A DNA stretch of 64,000 bases from Vibrio diabolicus (GCA_001048675.1 CCKK01000002.1:62001-126000), one strand, 5' to 3'; numbered from the stretch's first letter, positions 17,670 through 27,393 are shown. Made by a program: numbers and translations. The notes: a model not told the origin generated them from the letters alone.

Positions 17670-17685
17670 TGTGAAATTGGTCACA
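17670..17685. promoter_or_regulatory. CRP binding site (consensus match)
   Basis: TGTGAAATTGGTCACA contains both consensus arms TGTGA and TCACA with the correct 6-bp spacing. It lies 740 bp before the outer-membrane protein gene; no promoter at a standard distance can be fixed from sequence alone. Confidence 0.6.
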
Positions 17686-18091
17686 TTAATGTTTAATTTA
17701 TAAAAAAACATTTAATGAATAGTAATTCACAAATATGCTGACCGTATGTGCTATTTAGTTTTGACTTATCCTTTGAATATTCACTTGGTGAATACTTTGT
17801 TGGTTTTAGATTGACTGAAAGTTTGATTTTCTATTCAAACTTGTGAAGGGTTGAATAGATATATTAGAAAACATGAATTTGATCTTGTTTCTATCTTTTG
17901 TTTTAAATGCGAAATTCATTATTAACAACGGATGGTTTTGATGATTTCTCTTATGTGTATCCCACCAATTTTAGAAATTGAAAATTAAACTTTCTCAATA
18001 CAATAACGACTAAAATTAAACGGAATGATGTTCTTATATTTTTTTGTTATTTTAACTTTTACATTTTCACTCATTCATTTTAACTGTTTTT

Positions 18092-18125
18092 GTTGATTTT
18101 AAGTTGTTGATTTTAAGTTGTTGAT
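18092..18125 (+). repeat. Tandem repeat of a 14-bp unit
   Basis: GTTGATTTTAAGTT at 18092-18105 and again at 18106-18119, then GTTGAT at 18120-18125. Could be an AT-rich protein-binding array or simple slippage. Confidence 0.8.
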
Positions 18126-18423
18126 AATAACAGTCTTTTAACTTTTATTTTAATGGCGTTGCTTTGCTGCTTCTTTAATGTTGTGGTGAGTGGTTTTATT
18201 TATAAAAAGTCATTTTAAAGTACGTTTTTAAGCAAAGTAGAACGCGACAATACTCAGATAAATAGTATTAAAAAATTAAATAAGGATTTAACCATAAGAG
18301 TAATTTTATGGTTGATAGGTTTATTGGGGTTGATTATCTGAATTTTTATGGAATTTCATCCCAATAATCTGTTTGTCTTTAAGTTTATTCTAATAAACTT
18401 AATTCTCATGGAAGTTTCAAAAC

Positions 18424-19293
18424 ATGCAGCACACAACAAAGTGGATGATGACGCCGCTTGCAATGTTGTTGGGTACGCTGTTTTCAGCGCCATCATTCGC
18501 GGTGGAAACGAGTGTAATTGATAGCACTAGCACGCCTGAATCTACACAAAATGAAGGAGATGCGTCCTGTATTGTTTGTAAGTTTAGTGGGGCCGTTTAC
18601 CTATCTTACGATACAAACATTTACGATAAAGACGACTACCGTTCTGTCCGCAATTTCTCGTGGGGAGGCGATCTCGTTTATTCCTTTTCGAGCGACACAA
18701 AAGCCTATTTTTCTACGGGTGGCTATCGTGCCCTAGAAGATGAAGTCGGCACCTACGCGACAGATTCGGTGTTGGGCTTGCAATACACGAACCTATATCG
18801 CTTTGGAGATACAGGGAAAATCGGCGTTGCGGGTCAGCTCACCATTCCAACTTCAGAAACATCTCGTAAAGATGAACTGCACACCGCGGTTCGTTTAGAT
18901 GTGCCGATCTCTTTTTCAGCTTGGAGCGTCGATTTTTCGGTTTCGCCAAGACTGAGAAAAAATTTCCACGAATACAAAACCATGGGGGGACGCTCGCTGA
19001 CTGAGTGGACTTACTCATTGTTTGCTGTTGCGGAAAAGTCGTGGGAATCGTTCGCAGTGGGGATCACGGCGTTAGGTGGTAACAGCATCAGTTATCAAGG
19101 TACGCGCAGAAGCAGTTGGCAGTATGAAGGGGCGTTGTACGGCACATACGAGTTTGATGAAAGCTGGTCATTGCTACTCGCGGCGTCATCAACGGGTTTC
19201 TATCAAGATGCAGAGCGAGGCACCTTGGGCAACATCGATTTGTTGGACCAAGAGAAAGCATCTTACATCGCGACAGTGACTTACTCCTTCTAG
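18424..19293 (+). CDS. Outer-membrane beta-barrel protein of unknown function
   Basis: 289 residues with a signal peptide (cleavage after ...SAPSFA). The mature protein has a short acidic N-terminal part with two cysteines (CIVC) and then alternating amphipathic strands ending in ...YIATVTYSF; the terminal Phe is the usual BAM signal. It resembles small outer-membrane porin or secretion barrels in general, with no family I can name. It lies 31 bp before the metalloprotease lipoprotein gene on the same strand, so they are probably co-transcribed and may act together at the cell surface. Confidence 0.75.
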   Translation: MQHTTKWMMTPLAMLLGTLFSAPSFAVETSVIDSTSTPESTQNEGDASCIVCKFSGAVYLSYDTNIYDKDDYRSVRNFSWGGDLVYSFSSDTKAYFSTGGYRALEDEVGTYATDSVLGLQYTNLYRFGDTGKIGVAGQLTIPTSETSRKDELHTAVRLDVPISFSAWSVDFSVSPRLRKNFHEYKTMGGRSLTEWTYSLFAVAEKSWESFAVGITALGGNSISYQGTRRSSWQYEGALYGTYEFDESWSLLLAASSTGFYQDAERGTLGNIDLLDQEKASYIATVTYSF

Positions 19294-19324
19294 GAAAATA
19301 ACAACAATTAAGGATATCCAAATA

Positions 19325-22300
19325 ATGTTTAAAAAATTGACTCTGGTGTCAGCAATAACGGCCGCACTTGCAGGCTGTGGAGCAGATGATCAGGCGTATG
19401 ACTATGTCGAAAGAGATGCAAAAGAAGTCGCAGTAAAAGATCTTAAAGACGGTCGTTGGTTTTACGTTCCGACGACTGGTGCCGCGCCACGCTTTGCTCT
19501 GAACCAATTCCCATTCTTGCAAGGTTCACCTCGTTACGTTGAGCTTTGTTTTACCAAAGAAGGTCTGGAAGTTCGCAGTTACGATAAAAACTACCCAGAC
19601 GCGCATCTAAGCAAAGATGCCAATAATTACTGCGGTGAAGAGAAATTTGTCGCAGACGACGACGGCGTTAACTTCGCACAAGTGCTGACGATTCCGGGTG
19701 ACTTTGCGGCGTATCGCTGTCAAGAAGACGCGCATGGTGATTGCACCAACAAAGAAGAAACCAACGAAGACGCAAGCTTAAACTACAAGAAGAAAACTCA
19801 CTTCACTCCTCGTCCTGAAGATCTCGAAATTGCAGAATTCAATATGGAAGATCTGTATGGCATTACCGAGGGCATTGATGAAATTGGCACACCACGATTG
19901 ATCTCGTGGGACTTTGACCCTAAAAACGGTCTTCTCAATTTCGAACTAGAGCGCACGTTCCGTATCGATTTAGATAATATTTCCGACTACATCAACTTTG
20001 CAACGAAAGCGAGCTTGGATGAAGCGCTTGTTGATGGCGCGTTTAAATCTCGTTTCTACTACTCGTTAGTGCACGAAAGTGAAGTGGCAACTGAAGGTTA
20101 CCAACCGATCTTGTACCCAGTGGGTGATGAGAACGACATTGGCTTCTTCACTACGTCGACGAAAAAGCTTAACCCAGTCACGAATAAATACGACCGTGAT
20201 GTGGTTTACCTCAATCGTTTCAACCCGAATCAAGGTTCTATCAAATACTACTTGAGCGATAACTTCTTTGAAGAGAAGAACAAGTTGTTCTTGGATGCAA
20301 CGCTGCAATCGATCGACAAGATGAACCAAGCGCTGAATGTTTTTGGGGCGGATGCAGGCAAGCCTGAAATCGAGATTGTGAACAAAACCAAAGCGGCTGG
20401 TATTCACCCAGGAGATCTGCGTTACAACGTGATTAATCTGATTGACGAGCCTCTAGCGAACGGTCTGCTTGGCTACGGCCCGTCGGTTTCTAACCCGATG
20501 ACGGGGGAAATCATCAAAGGCCACGTGAACCAATACGCAGGCGTTGCAAGAACGGGTGTACCTTTCTATTGGGATAACTTGGCGCGATTCTACAATCGTA
20601 ATCAGCTGGACTTAGATGGATTGGAGCCACTGCCGACTAATAGTGAAACGGTGAAAACAGAGGTCGAGGATAGAGTTGAAGCCCTCTCGACAATGGCAGC
20701 AATGGCGAGCCTGAAATCGGATGAAAACATTTATGTGCCTTTCGTATCAAAAGAAGATATCGTTTCTGGCAAGGCGGCGACAAAGAGCCCAACTCAGCTA
20801 ATGAAAAACTTCAATGATGATATGGAGTTTGAAAAGGTGGTTGAAGCTGAAGAGAACCGTTTGTCTTTCTGGGCAGAGAACAACGTCTATCCAATTGAAG
20901 CGTCGTGGGTTTCTTCAACTAACAAGGCCATGTTGGACAACTTGAAGTTGGACGACGAGCGTTACTTTGAGATCAAACTCGATGACGCAGGTAACGAAGT
21001 ATCACGTCAGCTTAAGCGCTGGAAATACCTGCCAAAAGAGTTGCAAGTGAAAGCCGCAGATGCGATTACGGTTGCGACTTACAGCAATACGCTCGTTCAC
21101 GAGCTTGGCCACAACATGGGTCTGCGCCATAACTTTAAAGGCTCAAATGACAAAGCGAACTACTACACGCTAGAGCAAGCGCATCAACTTGGTTTGAACA
21201 ACATTCCTGCTTACAGTTCGACGATGGACTACGCGCCAAGCATGTTGGATGAAACGCCAACTTGGGGTCTGTACGACATTGCGGCCTTTAAGTTTGGTTA
21301 TGGTCGTAAAGTCGAGACGATTCAAGATTCTTCAGGCTCAGCTCCCGCGCCTGTTGCGAAACCGGCAGACAGTGCGAGCGATGAAGACAAAGCGGCATAC
21401 GCTCGTTACCTCGCTGATCAGCAAGCCTACCAACAAAGCTTTGCATACAAGTTTGGCAACAATCCAGACAACACATCGCTGATGGTGTGTTCTGAAGTGA
21501 AGGCATTAACGGGGAACGAGAAAGGCAAATCACTCTACAACTGTGACTTCAGCCGATTCGATACCGCCGCGTTGTCTGATGATCCTGAACTGAATGCGAA
21601 AACTCGTTATGGCGCACTTTACTACCTAGATAAAGTGAATGAAATTGAGCGTAAGTCTTACGATTTCTGTACCGATGGGAACGTTTCTCTAAACAGCGAC
21701 TGTAACCGTTTTGACGAAGGTACAAACCTAGAAGAAATTGTTTCTTACGAGTGGCAGAACTATCTCGATAGCTATGATCGACGCAACTTGGAGTTATATG
21801 GGACGACGGGATTATTCTCGTCCGATTATCCTGGTTACTTAGTGCGCCGTTATATGGAAATGAGCGCTATCCGTGACAAGATGGAAGATCTTGAGCGCAT
21901 CGATAACCTGTACACCAATCTTGGTTACACTTCGTCAACGGATAAGCCGGGTGATTTCTTATTGCGCATTGCTTCAAACCCTCAATACTGTAGCGAAGGC
22001 AAAGCCGATAACTCATGGTTCTGTGATTACGCGAATGGGGCGAAAAAATCCGCGGCGTTCTTCCTTGATATCTTGCGCACACCAGAGCATCAATGTGTGA
22101 TAGAAAATGCGGCAGGCAACCAAAAAGTGATTTCTTTTGGTCAACTGTTAGACAACAACTCACACCAAATTCCGGCTGATTACGATCTTTCAACAGCCAG
22201 CTGTTTTGATGATTTGGCAGCACGGTTTATCGAAGATTCAGATGAGGGCTATATAGCTGTTGCGGAAACTGCGAATGGACGCTTCCTAAACTCAATTGGT

Positions 22301-23443
22301 AGCTTTGACCCGGATTACCCTTGGTCAAATGCGGTGTCTGTGTTGGGTAACTGGCCAGACAAAGCGCTTGCGAGCCACTTCTTAGCACGTCGATTCTCGA
22401 ACCGTTTTACCGATGAGGTGAGCTTTGCATCGCTGCTTGATATCCCTGGGGTGCAAGCTGAATACGAAGACATCATGGGCAACATCGTGGCAAATGATGC
22501 GTTAAATACGCCAGTTAAATTGGTGGGTAAAGACGGTAAGGAATACACCAATCTAAAAGGTGTTACCGTGAACCTACACATCACTGAGCAAATGGAGTCC
22601 CTACCACCAATGCCTCGTGGTATTGCAAGATTCCTTGATATTGGTGCAGAAGGCCGCGGACGTGTTGGCGATGTCATCTTGAGAATGGGTGTGCGCCAAA
22701 TGAAGTCTTACGACTACACAGTGAAGACTCGTGGTCAATCTCAGTTTGATACGTTTACGAAGCAGCAAGACCGCTACGGTATTATTGCGGGTGACAAGGT
22801 TGAGTTTGTTATCGACGGCGAGAAGTTTGTGGCAACAAAAGCAAACAAGCTGGCTTACGACTACGCAAATCAACTGGTGACGTCCAAAGGTTACGATCTA
22901 AAAACGTACCTAGATAGCTATGAGCCTGCAACACTAAACAAGGTCGCAGAGAGCATCGATAGCGCTTGGGGGCCATTCCGAACAGCGATTGTCCCAGCGT
23001 TCCACGATCCTGTATTGCTGCTGGATGCGCCAATGGTCAACGCAATGAAGCGAACCATTGATGCGGATATCGCGGCAGGTGTGCTGTCGTTTAGCCAGTC
23101 TTTCATCAACTTTACGACAGCGAATGTGACTTCGGGTGATTTGGTCATCGATGCAACTTCGGGCACATTGAGCTACAAAGGTGGTAAAGCGCACGATGAG
23201 CTGAAAGCGTTCGAAGCTTACACTGATGCGATGCTTTTGATTTACAACGATCACGCCGAAGACATGATGTTCGCGGTCGACAATGTGTACGCAGGGTACA
23301 TGGCGTCTTCAGATGCTGACAAAGAACTTTGGCTGAAAGATCTCAATATGATTCAAGCGTATTTACGTGGTGATATCGGCGCTGTGGCTGGTGATTACTA
23401 CAAGATGCTTGATCGCCTACCAACTGCAGTGAGTTTCCAGTAA
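19325..23443 (+). CDS. Large metzincin-like zinc metalloprotease lipoprotein
   Basis: 1372 residues with a lipoprotein signal (LAGCGADD, lipidated Cys18). The zinc site is HELGHNMGLRH (H592, E593, H596, H602), the long metzincin form HExxHxxGxxH, with a Met-turn YSSTMDY (M634). The large N-terminal part (about 550 residues) is beta-rich. After the Met-turn follow a linker of low complexity (APAPVAKPADSASDEDKAAY) and a long C-terminal part. The order fits the bacterial zinc-dependent metalloprotease families related to DUF4953/DUF5117. Cell-surface proteolysis is probable; substrate unknown. Ends at a strong terminator. Confidence 0.88.
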   Translation: MFKKLTLVSAITAALAGCGADDQAYDYVERDAKEVAVKDLKDGRWFYVPTTGAAPRFALNQFPFLQGSPRYVELCFTKEGLEVRSYDKNYPDAHLSKDANNYCGEEKFVADDDGVNFAQVLTIPGDFAAYRCQEDAHGDCTNKEETNEDASLNYKKKTHFTPRPEDLEIAEFNMEDLYGITEGIDEIGTPRLISWDFDPKNGLLNFELERTFRIDLDNISDYINFATKASLDEALVDGAFKSRFYYSLVHESEVATEGYQPILYPVGDENDIGFFTTSTKKLNPVTNKYDRDVVYLNRFNPNQGSIKYYLSDNFFEEKNKLFLDATLQSIDKMNQALNVFGADAGKPEIEIVNKTKAAGIHPGDLRYNVINLIDEPLANGLLGYGPSVSNPMTGEIIKGHVNQYAGVARTGVPFYWDNLARFYNRNQLDLDGLEPLPTNSETVKTEVEDRVEALSTMAAMASLKSDENIYVPFVSKEDIVSGKAATKSPTQLMKNFNDDMEFEKVVEAEENRLSFWAENNVYPIEASWVSSTNKAMLDNLKLDDERYFEIKLDDAGNEVSRQLKRWKYLPKELQVKAADAITVATYSNTLVHELGHNMGLRHNFKGSNDKANYYTLEQAHQLGLNNIPAYSSTMDYAPSMLDETPTWGLYDIAAFKFGYGRKVETIQDSSGSAPAPVAKPADSASDEDKAAYARYLADQQAYQQSFAYKFGNNPDNTSLMVCSEVKALTGNEKGKSLYNCDFSRFDTAALSDDPELNAKTRYGALYYLDKVNEIERKSYDFCTDGNVSLNSDCNRFDEGTNLEEIVSYEWQNYLDSYDRRNLELYGTTGLFSSDYPGYLVRRYMEMSAIRDKMEDLERIDNLYTNLGYTSSTDKPGDFLLRIASNPQYCSEGKADNSWFCDYANGAKKSAAFFLDILRTPEHQCVIENAAGNQKVISFGQLLDNNSHQIPADYDLSTASCFDDLAARFIEDSDEGYIAVAETANGRFLNSIGSFDPDYPWSNAVSVLGNWPDKALASHFLARRFSNRFTDEVSFASLLDIPGVQAEYEDIMGNIVANDALNTPVKLVGKDGKEYTNLKGVTVNLHITEQMESLPPMPRGIARFLDIGAEGRGRVGDVILRMGVRQMKSYDYTVKTRGQSQFDTFTKQQDRYGIIAGDKVEFVIDGEKFVATKANKLAYDYANQLVTSKGYDLKTYLDSYEPATLNKVAESIDSAWGPFRTAIVPAFHDPVLLLDAPMVNAMKRTIDADIAAGVLSFSQSFINFTTANVTSGDLVIDATSGTLSYKGGKAHDELKAFEAYTDAMLLIYNDHAEDMMFAVDNVYAGYMASSDADKELWLKDLNMIQAYLRGDIGAVAGDYYKMLDRLPTAVSFQ

Positions 23444-23465
23444 ATAACTCTTAATTCACTCATAC

Positions 23466-23495
23466 AAAGGCCTGCAGCAATGCAGGCCTTTTTCG
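23466..23495 (+). terminator. Rho-independent terminator
   Basis: AAAGGCCTGCA / TGCAGGCCTTT around GCAA, followed by TT. It separates the metalloprotease gene from convergent genes. Confidence 0.9.
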
Positions 23496-23513
23496 TCATA
23501 GGACTGATGGAAT

Positions 23514-23759
23514 TTAGGAGTGAAAGATGATCTGTCCGTCTTCTGTCATCACAAGTGTCGCTTTGCTTTGTTCGATAAGTTGGGCAGCATAAGAAGGGGT
23601 AACGGCCTGCATATCACCTTTAGATCGAAGAGTTAAAGACTCCCACGCTTGATCTCGATATTTCCCTGCTTGGGTGTATTGAATCAGTACTTTCATAGCT
23701 TCACGCTCCGGTGTGGTTGACGTGCTACTTAAGTTAACGATCTTAAGTTGGTTGCGCAT
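23514..23759 (-). CDS. Small hypothetical protein
   Basis: 81 residues, soluble, without recognisable motifs: N-terminal MRNQLKIVNLSS, then a helical stretch (REAMKVLIQYTQAGKYRDQAWESLTL) and a C-terminal DGQIIFHS. Codon use and absence of a competing gene support it as real, and a terminator-like stem lies just downstream. I do not recognise a family. It is not clearly in an operon with the regulator at 23861. Confidence 0.55.
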   Translation of the reverse strand: MRNQLKIVNLSSTSTTPEREAMKVLIQYTQAGKYRDQAWESLTLRSKGDMQAVTPSYAAQLIEQSKATLVMTEDGQIIFHS

Positions 23760-23860
23760 CTGTTAAAAATGAAACATTAGTTTAACCAAATGTGCCTTTC
23801 CAAATATCGCGCATTGAGCAGAGCAATTTAGAATCCTTGTGATGGAGGGATGAAAAATAC

Positions 23861-24547
23861 TCAATCTTTCGATTCATACTGCGCAATATAATGTTTGAGA
23901 GATTTGGTTTCCGCACTCTGAAACTCTTCATCGTGCATACGCAGTGCTTGGATACGGTCGAGGCGGAACTGGCGGTAGTCATCGCGCAATTCGCACCAGG
24001 CGACCAGCGTCCAGACTTTGCCCCAAAAGAACTGGCCTAACGGTTGGATTTTTCTCTCGGTCACCTGTCCGCTTTCATCTTGGTAATCCAAACTGACCTT
24101 AAACTGATGATCAATCGCGTGGCGCAGAAGCTGCCCTCGTTTGGCAGTTTCGGATTGGGTGTGATAATCGGGCACAATCAGCGGACAATCTTCCACTTGT
24201 TGTTTGAGCTTATCGGGCAATACCGAAAGTATTTTGGCGGACGCAGAATGAGACGCTTCGGCTAGTTCGGCATCCGACCAGGCTCGAACCATCCGCATAC
24301 CCAGTTCAAGCGCCATCATCTCTTTTTCTGAGAACATCAAAGGCGGCAGATGAGAGCCCGCTTGCAACAGGTAGCCGACACCTGCTTCACCTTGAATAGG
24401 AACACCAGAACTAAGCAACGACTGAATATCGCGATAAATCGTACGTTCGCTGACTTCCATTCTTTCTGCGAGCTCTTTCGCTGTCACGGCGTAACGCTTT
24501 GCGCGCAGAAGCGTCAGTAGCTCAAACAGTCGTTCTGATTTGCTCAT
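23861..24547 (-). CDS. YafY-type transcriptional regulator (HTH-WYL)
   Basis: 228-residue DNA-binding protein with an N-terminal winged helix of HTH_11/DeoR-like type (RLFELLTLLRAKRYAVTAKELAERMEVSERTIYRDI) and a WYL-containing ligand domain (WTLVAWCELRDDYRQFRLDRI). AAGGA precedes the start. It lies 48 bp downstream of, and on the same strand as, the ABM-domain gene, so it probably regulates that gene's promoter. The effector is unknown; WYL proteins often sense ligands or nucleic acids. Confidence 0.88.
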   Translation of the reverse strand: MSKSERLFELLTLLRAKRYAVTAKELAERMEVSERTIYRDIQSLLSSGVPIQGEAGVGYLLQAGSHLPPLMFSEKEMMALELGMRMVRAWSDAELAEASHSASAKILSVLPDKLKQQVEDCPLIVPDYHTQSETAKRGQLLRHAIDHQFKVSLDYQDESGQVTERKIQPLGQFFWGKVWTLVAWCELRDDYRQFRLDRIQALRMHDEEFQSAETKSLKHYIAQYESKD

Positions 24548-24594
24548 GATGTTCCTTATCTAGACCTATTGGTTGTTAGTGGTAGTGTTGCTGA

Positions 24595-24909
24595 TTACTT
24601 CTCTAGCTCACTGCACATTTTTAAGTTGTGATGTTTAAGCTCGAAGCTTTCGCAGTCAATCATTGATAACAGAGGCTGAAATTCAGCGGCTTGCTTAATC
24701 TGTTTTCCCGCCTGTTTGGCATCGTCCATTGAACGCCAGTAAATGATGTCTGTCCACACATCGTCCGTCGCTTCGTGACTGAGCGAGCGATACAAAAAGC
24801 CCGGCAGATTCTTCACAAACGTTTGTGACTGCTTGGCGGCGGCGATCACGTCTTGCTCTGTTGTGCCTGCGGTTAGACGAAATTGCACAGTTTCGATAAC
24901 GGTTTCCAT
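24595..24909 (-). CDS. ABM-domain (antibiotic biosynthesis monooxygenase-like) protein
   Basis: 104 residues of the dimeric alpha-beta ferredoxin-like fold: METVIETVQFRLTAG, then FVKNLPGFLYRSLS, and DVWTDIIYWRSMDDAKQA, the pattern of ABM/EthD-like proteins. Such proteins are small oxygenases or ligand-binding enzymes. First gene of the two-gene unit with the YafY-type regulator; this arrangement (small ABM protein plus WYL regulator) is common. The substrate is unknown. Confidence 0.75.
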   Translation of the reverse strand: METVIETVQFRLTAGTTEQDVIAAAKQSQTFVKNLPGFLYRSLSHEATDDVWTDIIYWRSMDDAKQAGKQIKQAAEFQPLLSMIDCESFELKHHNLKMCSELEK

Positions 24910-25024
24910 ATTGTGATTCCTTATTGGTTTTGGCGGATTGCCTGTTGAGTTCCAAATAAGGTTACGCGGATGGAATGTCAGAACATGTCAGTAGTGAAAT
25001 CTCACTCACTTATCATCAATACGG

Positions 25025-25948
25025 TTATTTTTCTGGGCGGTTGTAACGATCCCAGTAAGGTAAATCTGTGCCGAGTTTTTCGCTGATAAAATCGATAAAG
25101 GCTCTTACTTTCAACGGCATGTGCTTGCGCTCAGGGAACACCGCATAAATGGCGTGTTCTGGTAGAGAATACTCTTCCATCACCGGTTTTAGATTTCCTG
25201 CGGCAAAGTCTCTTCCTGCAATAAACGTTGGCAGTTGCGCAATGCCCGAACCTCTTAACAGCAACTGGCGAATGGCTTCGCTGTTATTGACGATAAAGTT
25301 TCCTTTTGGAAGCACCTTGTATTCGCTGCCGTTGTTGATGAACATCCATTCGACGCCGCCACGGAAATAGGAGTAGCGCAGGCAGTTGTGACCGACTAAA
25401 TCACTTGGTTTTTGTGGTGTTCCAAACTCCTCTAAGTAATCTGGTGAGGCACAAAGCACACTTTTACAAGGGGCGAGACGTTTTGCGATTAGATTGGAAG
25501 AGGTGAGTTCACCAATACGGATCCCCAAATCAAAACCGTCTTTAACCAAATCGACCATTTTGTCTTCGAGGTTTAAATCCACTTCAATTTTCGGGTAACG
25601 AGCGAGAAACTCGCTGATCAAAGGCGCGATATGCAGCACACCGAAAGACATCGGCACGGTAATTTTGAGCCGACCTTGTGGAGAGCCTTGCAGCTCCGAT
25701 ACCGCGTCCACGCCTTGCTGGGCTAGGTTGAGCGCTTGAGAGGCGTACTCAAAATAGCGTTCTCCCGCTTCGGTCAGGCTCAGCTTACGCGTGGTTCGGT
25801 TAAGGAGACGAATGCCCAAATCGTCTTCTAGTTGGTTGATGCGTTTGCTGATCGCCGATTTCGTCAGATTCAGCTGTTTGGCCGCAAGGGAAAAGCTGCC
25901 GCATTCGACAACAGCAACAAAAACGGGCAGGGAGGCAATCGCGTTCAC
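25025..25948 (-). CDS. LysR-family transcriptional regulator
   Basis: 307 residues with the N-terminal LysR helix-turn-helix (SFSLAAKQLNLTKSAISKRINQLEDDLGIRLLNRTTRKLSLTEAG) and the periplasmic-binding-like effector domain beginning GRLKITVPMSFGVLHIAPL. The effector-domain sequence is of the CrgA/DmlR-like group, whose targets are often neighbouring transporters or dehydrogenases. It diverges from yjjG across 138 bp. AGGAG precedes the start. The effector is unknown. Confidence 0.9.
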   Translation of the reverse strand: MNAIASLPVFVAVVECGSFSLAAKQLNLTKSAISKRINQLEDDLGIRLLNRTTRKLSLTEAGERYFEYASQALNLAQQGVDAVSELQGSPQGRLKITVPMSFGVLHIAPLISEFLARYPKIEVDLNLEDKMVDLVKDGFDLGIRIGELTSSNLIAKRLAPCKSVLCASPDYLEEFGTPQKPSDLVGHNCLRYSYFRGGVEWMFINNGSEYKVLPKGNFIVNNSEAIRQLLLRGSGIAQLPTFIAGRDFAAGNLKPVMEEYSLPEHAIYAVFPERKHMPLKVRAFIDFISEKLGTDLPYWDRYNRPEK

Positions 25949-26086
25949 ATCAATCTCCTATCATCGTGAAGCATTTATTGTTGAGCATAAGGATACAATT
26001 AATTTCCAATTATAGAGATTATCTTCAAGAAGAAAACAATCTAGACTATGCACCAGTATTACGACCTTGATTTTGGGAAGAAGAAA

Positions 26087-26761
26087 ATGAAGTACGATTG
26101 GATCCTGTTTGACGCTGACGAAACCTTATTCCACTTTGATGCTTTCAAAGGTTTGCAGCTTATGTTTTCTCGCAAAGGCGTAGATTTTACTGAACAAGAT
26201 TTTGCTCATTACCAAACCGTAAACAAACCGCTTTGGGTGGATTACCAAGACGGCAAAGTAACGGCAGATGAGCTAAAACATAACCGCTTTACCGAGTGGG
26301 CTGAGAAGTTGAATACCACAACAGCAGATCTCAATAGCGCATTTTTAGAAGCAATGGCCGATATTTGCAGTTTGTTGCCAGGTGCAAAAGAGCTGATGGA
26401 AGCGCTGCAAGGCAAAGCTAAAATGGGCATCATCACCAACGGTTTTACAGAGTTGCAAGCAATTCGCCTTGAGCGCACAGGGATGACTGAGTACTTCGAT
26501 AAAGTGGTGATCTCTGAACAAGTGGGCGTAGCAAAACCGGACTTAGGTATTTTTGAATACGCGATGCAGCAAATGGGCAACCCATGCAAAACGCGCGTAC
26601 TGATGGTGGGTGACAATCTGCATTCCGATATTCTTGGTGGCAATAACTTTGGTATTGAAACTTGCTGGTTAAATACCACAGGCGCAAGTGTCGATGAGCG
26701 TATCGCACCAAATTACACCGTTGAGTCTTTGAGTGAACTAAAGAACATTTTGGTGGCGTAA
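26087..26761 (+). CDS. yjjG: Pyrimidine 5'-nucleotidase YjjG (HAD family)
   Basis: Cytoplasmic HAD phosphatase that removes phosphate from pyrimidine (deoxy)nucleoside monophosphates, including non-canonical ones, so limiting their incorporation into DNA. The motifs are [10 protein letters not shown] (motif I), ITNGF (motif II), the Lys in [10 protein letters not shown] and [11 protein letters not shown] (motifs III/IV). I place the start at 26087 ([12 protein letters not shown]), with a GGGAAGAAG ribosome site; the upstream in-frame ATG at 26048 would add 13 unlikely residues. Length (224) equals the E. coli enzyme within one residue. Confidence 0.92.
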   Translation: MKYDWILFDADETLFHFDAFKGLQLMFSRKGVDFTEQDFAHYQTVNKPLWVDYQDGKVTADELKHNRFTEWAEKLNTTTADLNSAFLEAMADICSLLPGAKELMEALQGKAKMGIITNGFTELQAIRLERTGMTEYFDKVVISEQVGVAKPDLGIFEYAMQQMGNPCKTRVLMVGDNLHSDILGGNNFGIETCWLNTTGASVDERIAPNYTVESLSELKNILVA

Positions 26762-26812
26762 CCGAATCGGGTATTATTCCGCAGTAACCCTTAGAAAAAT
26801 CAAGGAATAACC

Positions 26813-27352
26813 ATGCCAGACATCAAACAGCTAGACAGCAAAGTCGTTTACCAGAATAAGTGGATGACGGTGCGTGAGGACAAAATTTTACGTCCGAGCG
26901 GCGCAGAGGGCATCTATGGTGTGGTCGACAAACCTGATTGTGCTGCGATTCTGGCTATCGATAATGGGATGATTCACTTGGTTCAGCAGTACCGTTACAC
27001 CGTAGGTCAACGTTGCTGGGAGATCCCACAAGGGGCGTGGGAATCAAACCCAGATGCGGATCATCTTGAGCTTGCCAAAGGTGAGCTACGTGAAGAAACG
27101 GGCATGCAGGCGAGCGCCATGGCGTATGTCGGCGCGCAGTTTATCGCATACGGCTTTTTGAATCAGACATGTCACGTCTACTTCGCCAGTGATTTAACGG
27201 ACGTGGGCAATCAACTCGACAGTGAAGAAGAGGATTTGATCACTCGCGCTTTTTCTGTTGAGGAGTTCGAACAAATGATGATCGACGGCACGATCAAAGA
27301 TTGTGTCACTATCGCGGCTTATGGTTTGGCGAAGCTGAAGAAATTCATTTAA
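26813..27352 (+). CDS. NUDIX hydrolase, ADP-sugar pyrophosphatase-like
   Basis: 179-residue pyrophosphohydrolase. The NUDIX box is present: GAWESN... AKGELREETGM with the REEXG core. The upstream VVDKPDCAAILAIDNGMIHLVQQYRYTVGQRCWEIPQG segment is typical of ADP-ribose/ADP-sugar hydrolases. It follows yjjG by about 50 bp on the same strand, which suits a nucleotide housecleaning pair. The exact substrate is uncertain. A bidirectional terminator follows. Confidence 0.9.
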   Translation: MPDIKQLDSKVVYQNKWMTVREDKILRPSGAEGIYGVVDKPDCAAILAIDNGMIHLVQQYRYTVGQRCWEIPQGAWESNPDADHLELAKGELREETGMQASAMAYVGAQFIAYGFLNQTCHVYFASDLTDVGNQLDSEEEDLITRAFSVEEFEQMMIDGTIKDCVTIAAYGLAKLKKFI

Positions 27353-27368
27353 TGATAATTTTTAATGA

Positions 27369-27393
27369 AAACAGCGGCCTAGTGCCGCTGTTT
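27369..27393. terminator. Bidirectional rho-independent terminator
   Basis: AAACAGCGGC / GCCGCTGTTT around CTAGT with A- and T-runs on the two sides. It serves the NUDIX gene and the convergent DUF2541-like gene. Confidence 0.9.

Larger units (their letters stand above)
17379..18423 (+). other. AT-rich 1-kb regulatory region upstream of the barrel/metalloprotease pair
   Basis: No credible gene in this 1045-bp stretch, and its base content is markedly more AT-rich than its flanks. It holds a perfect CRP-type site (TGTGA-N6-TCACA) at 17670-17685, a two-and-a-half-copy tandem repeat GTTGATTTTAAGTT at 18092-18125, and an inverted repeat AACCATAA / TTATGGTT at about 18288-18311. A TATAAT sequence is at 17549-17554. 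The length and AT content fit H-NS-type silencing of an acquired locus; that is inference. Confidence 0.6.

Noticed and set aside
17493..17696. 67-residue frame in the AT-rich gap
   Set aside because: No ribosome site, odd composition, and it crosses a perfect CRP site; chance frame.
21249..23254. Several 70-120-residue frames inside the metalloprotease gene
   Set aside because: They are shadows of the 1372-residue frame, which has continuous domain structure and zinc motif.
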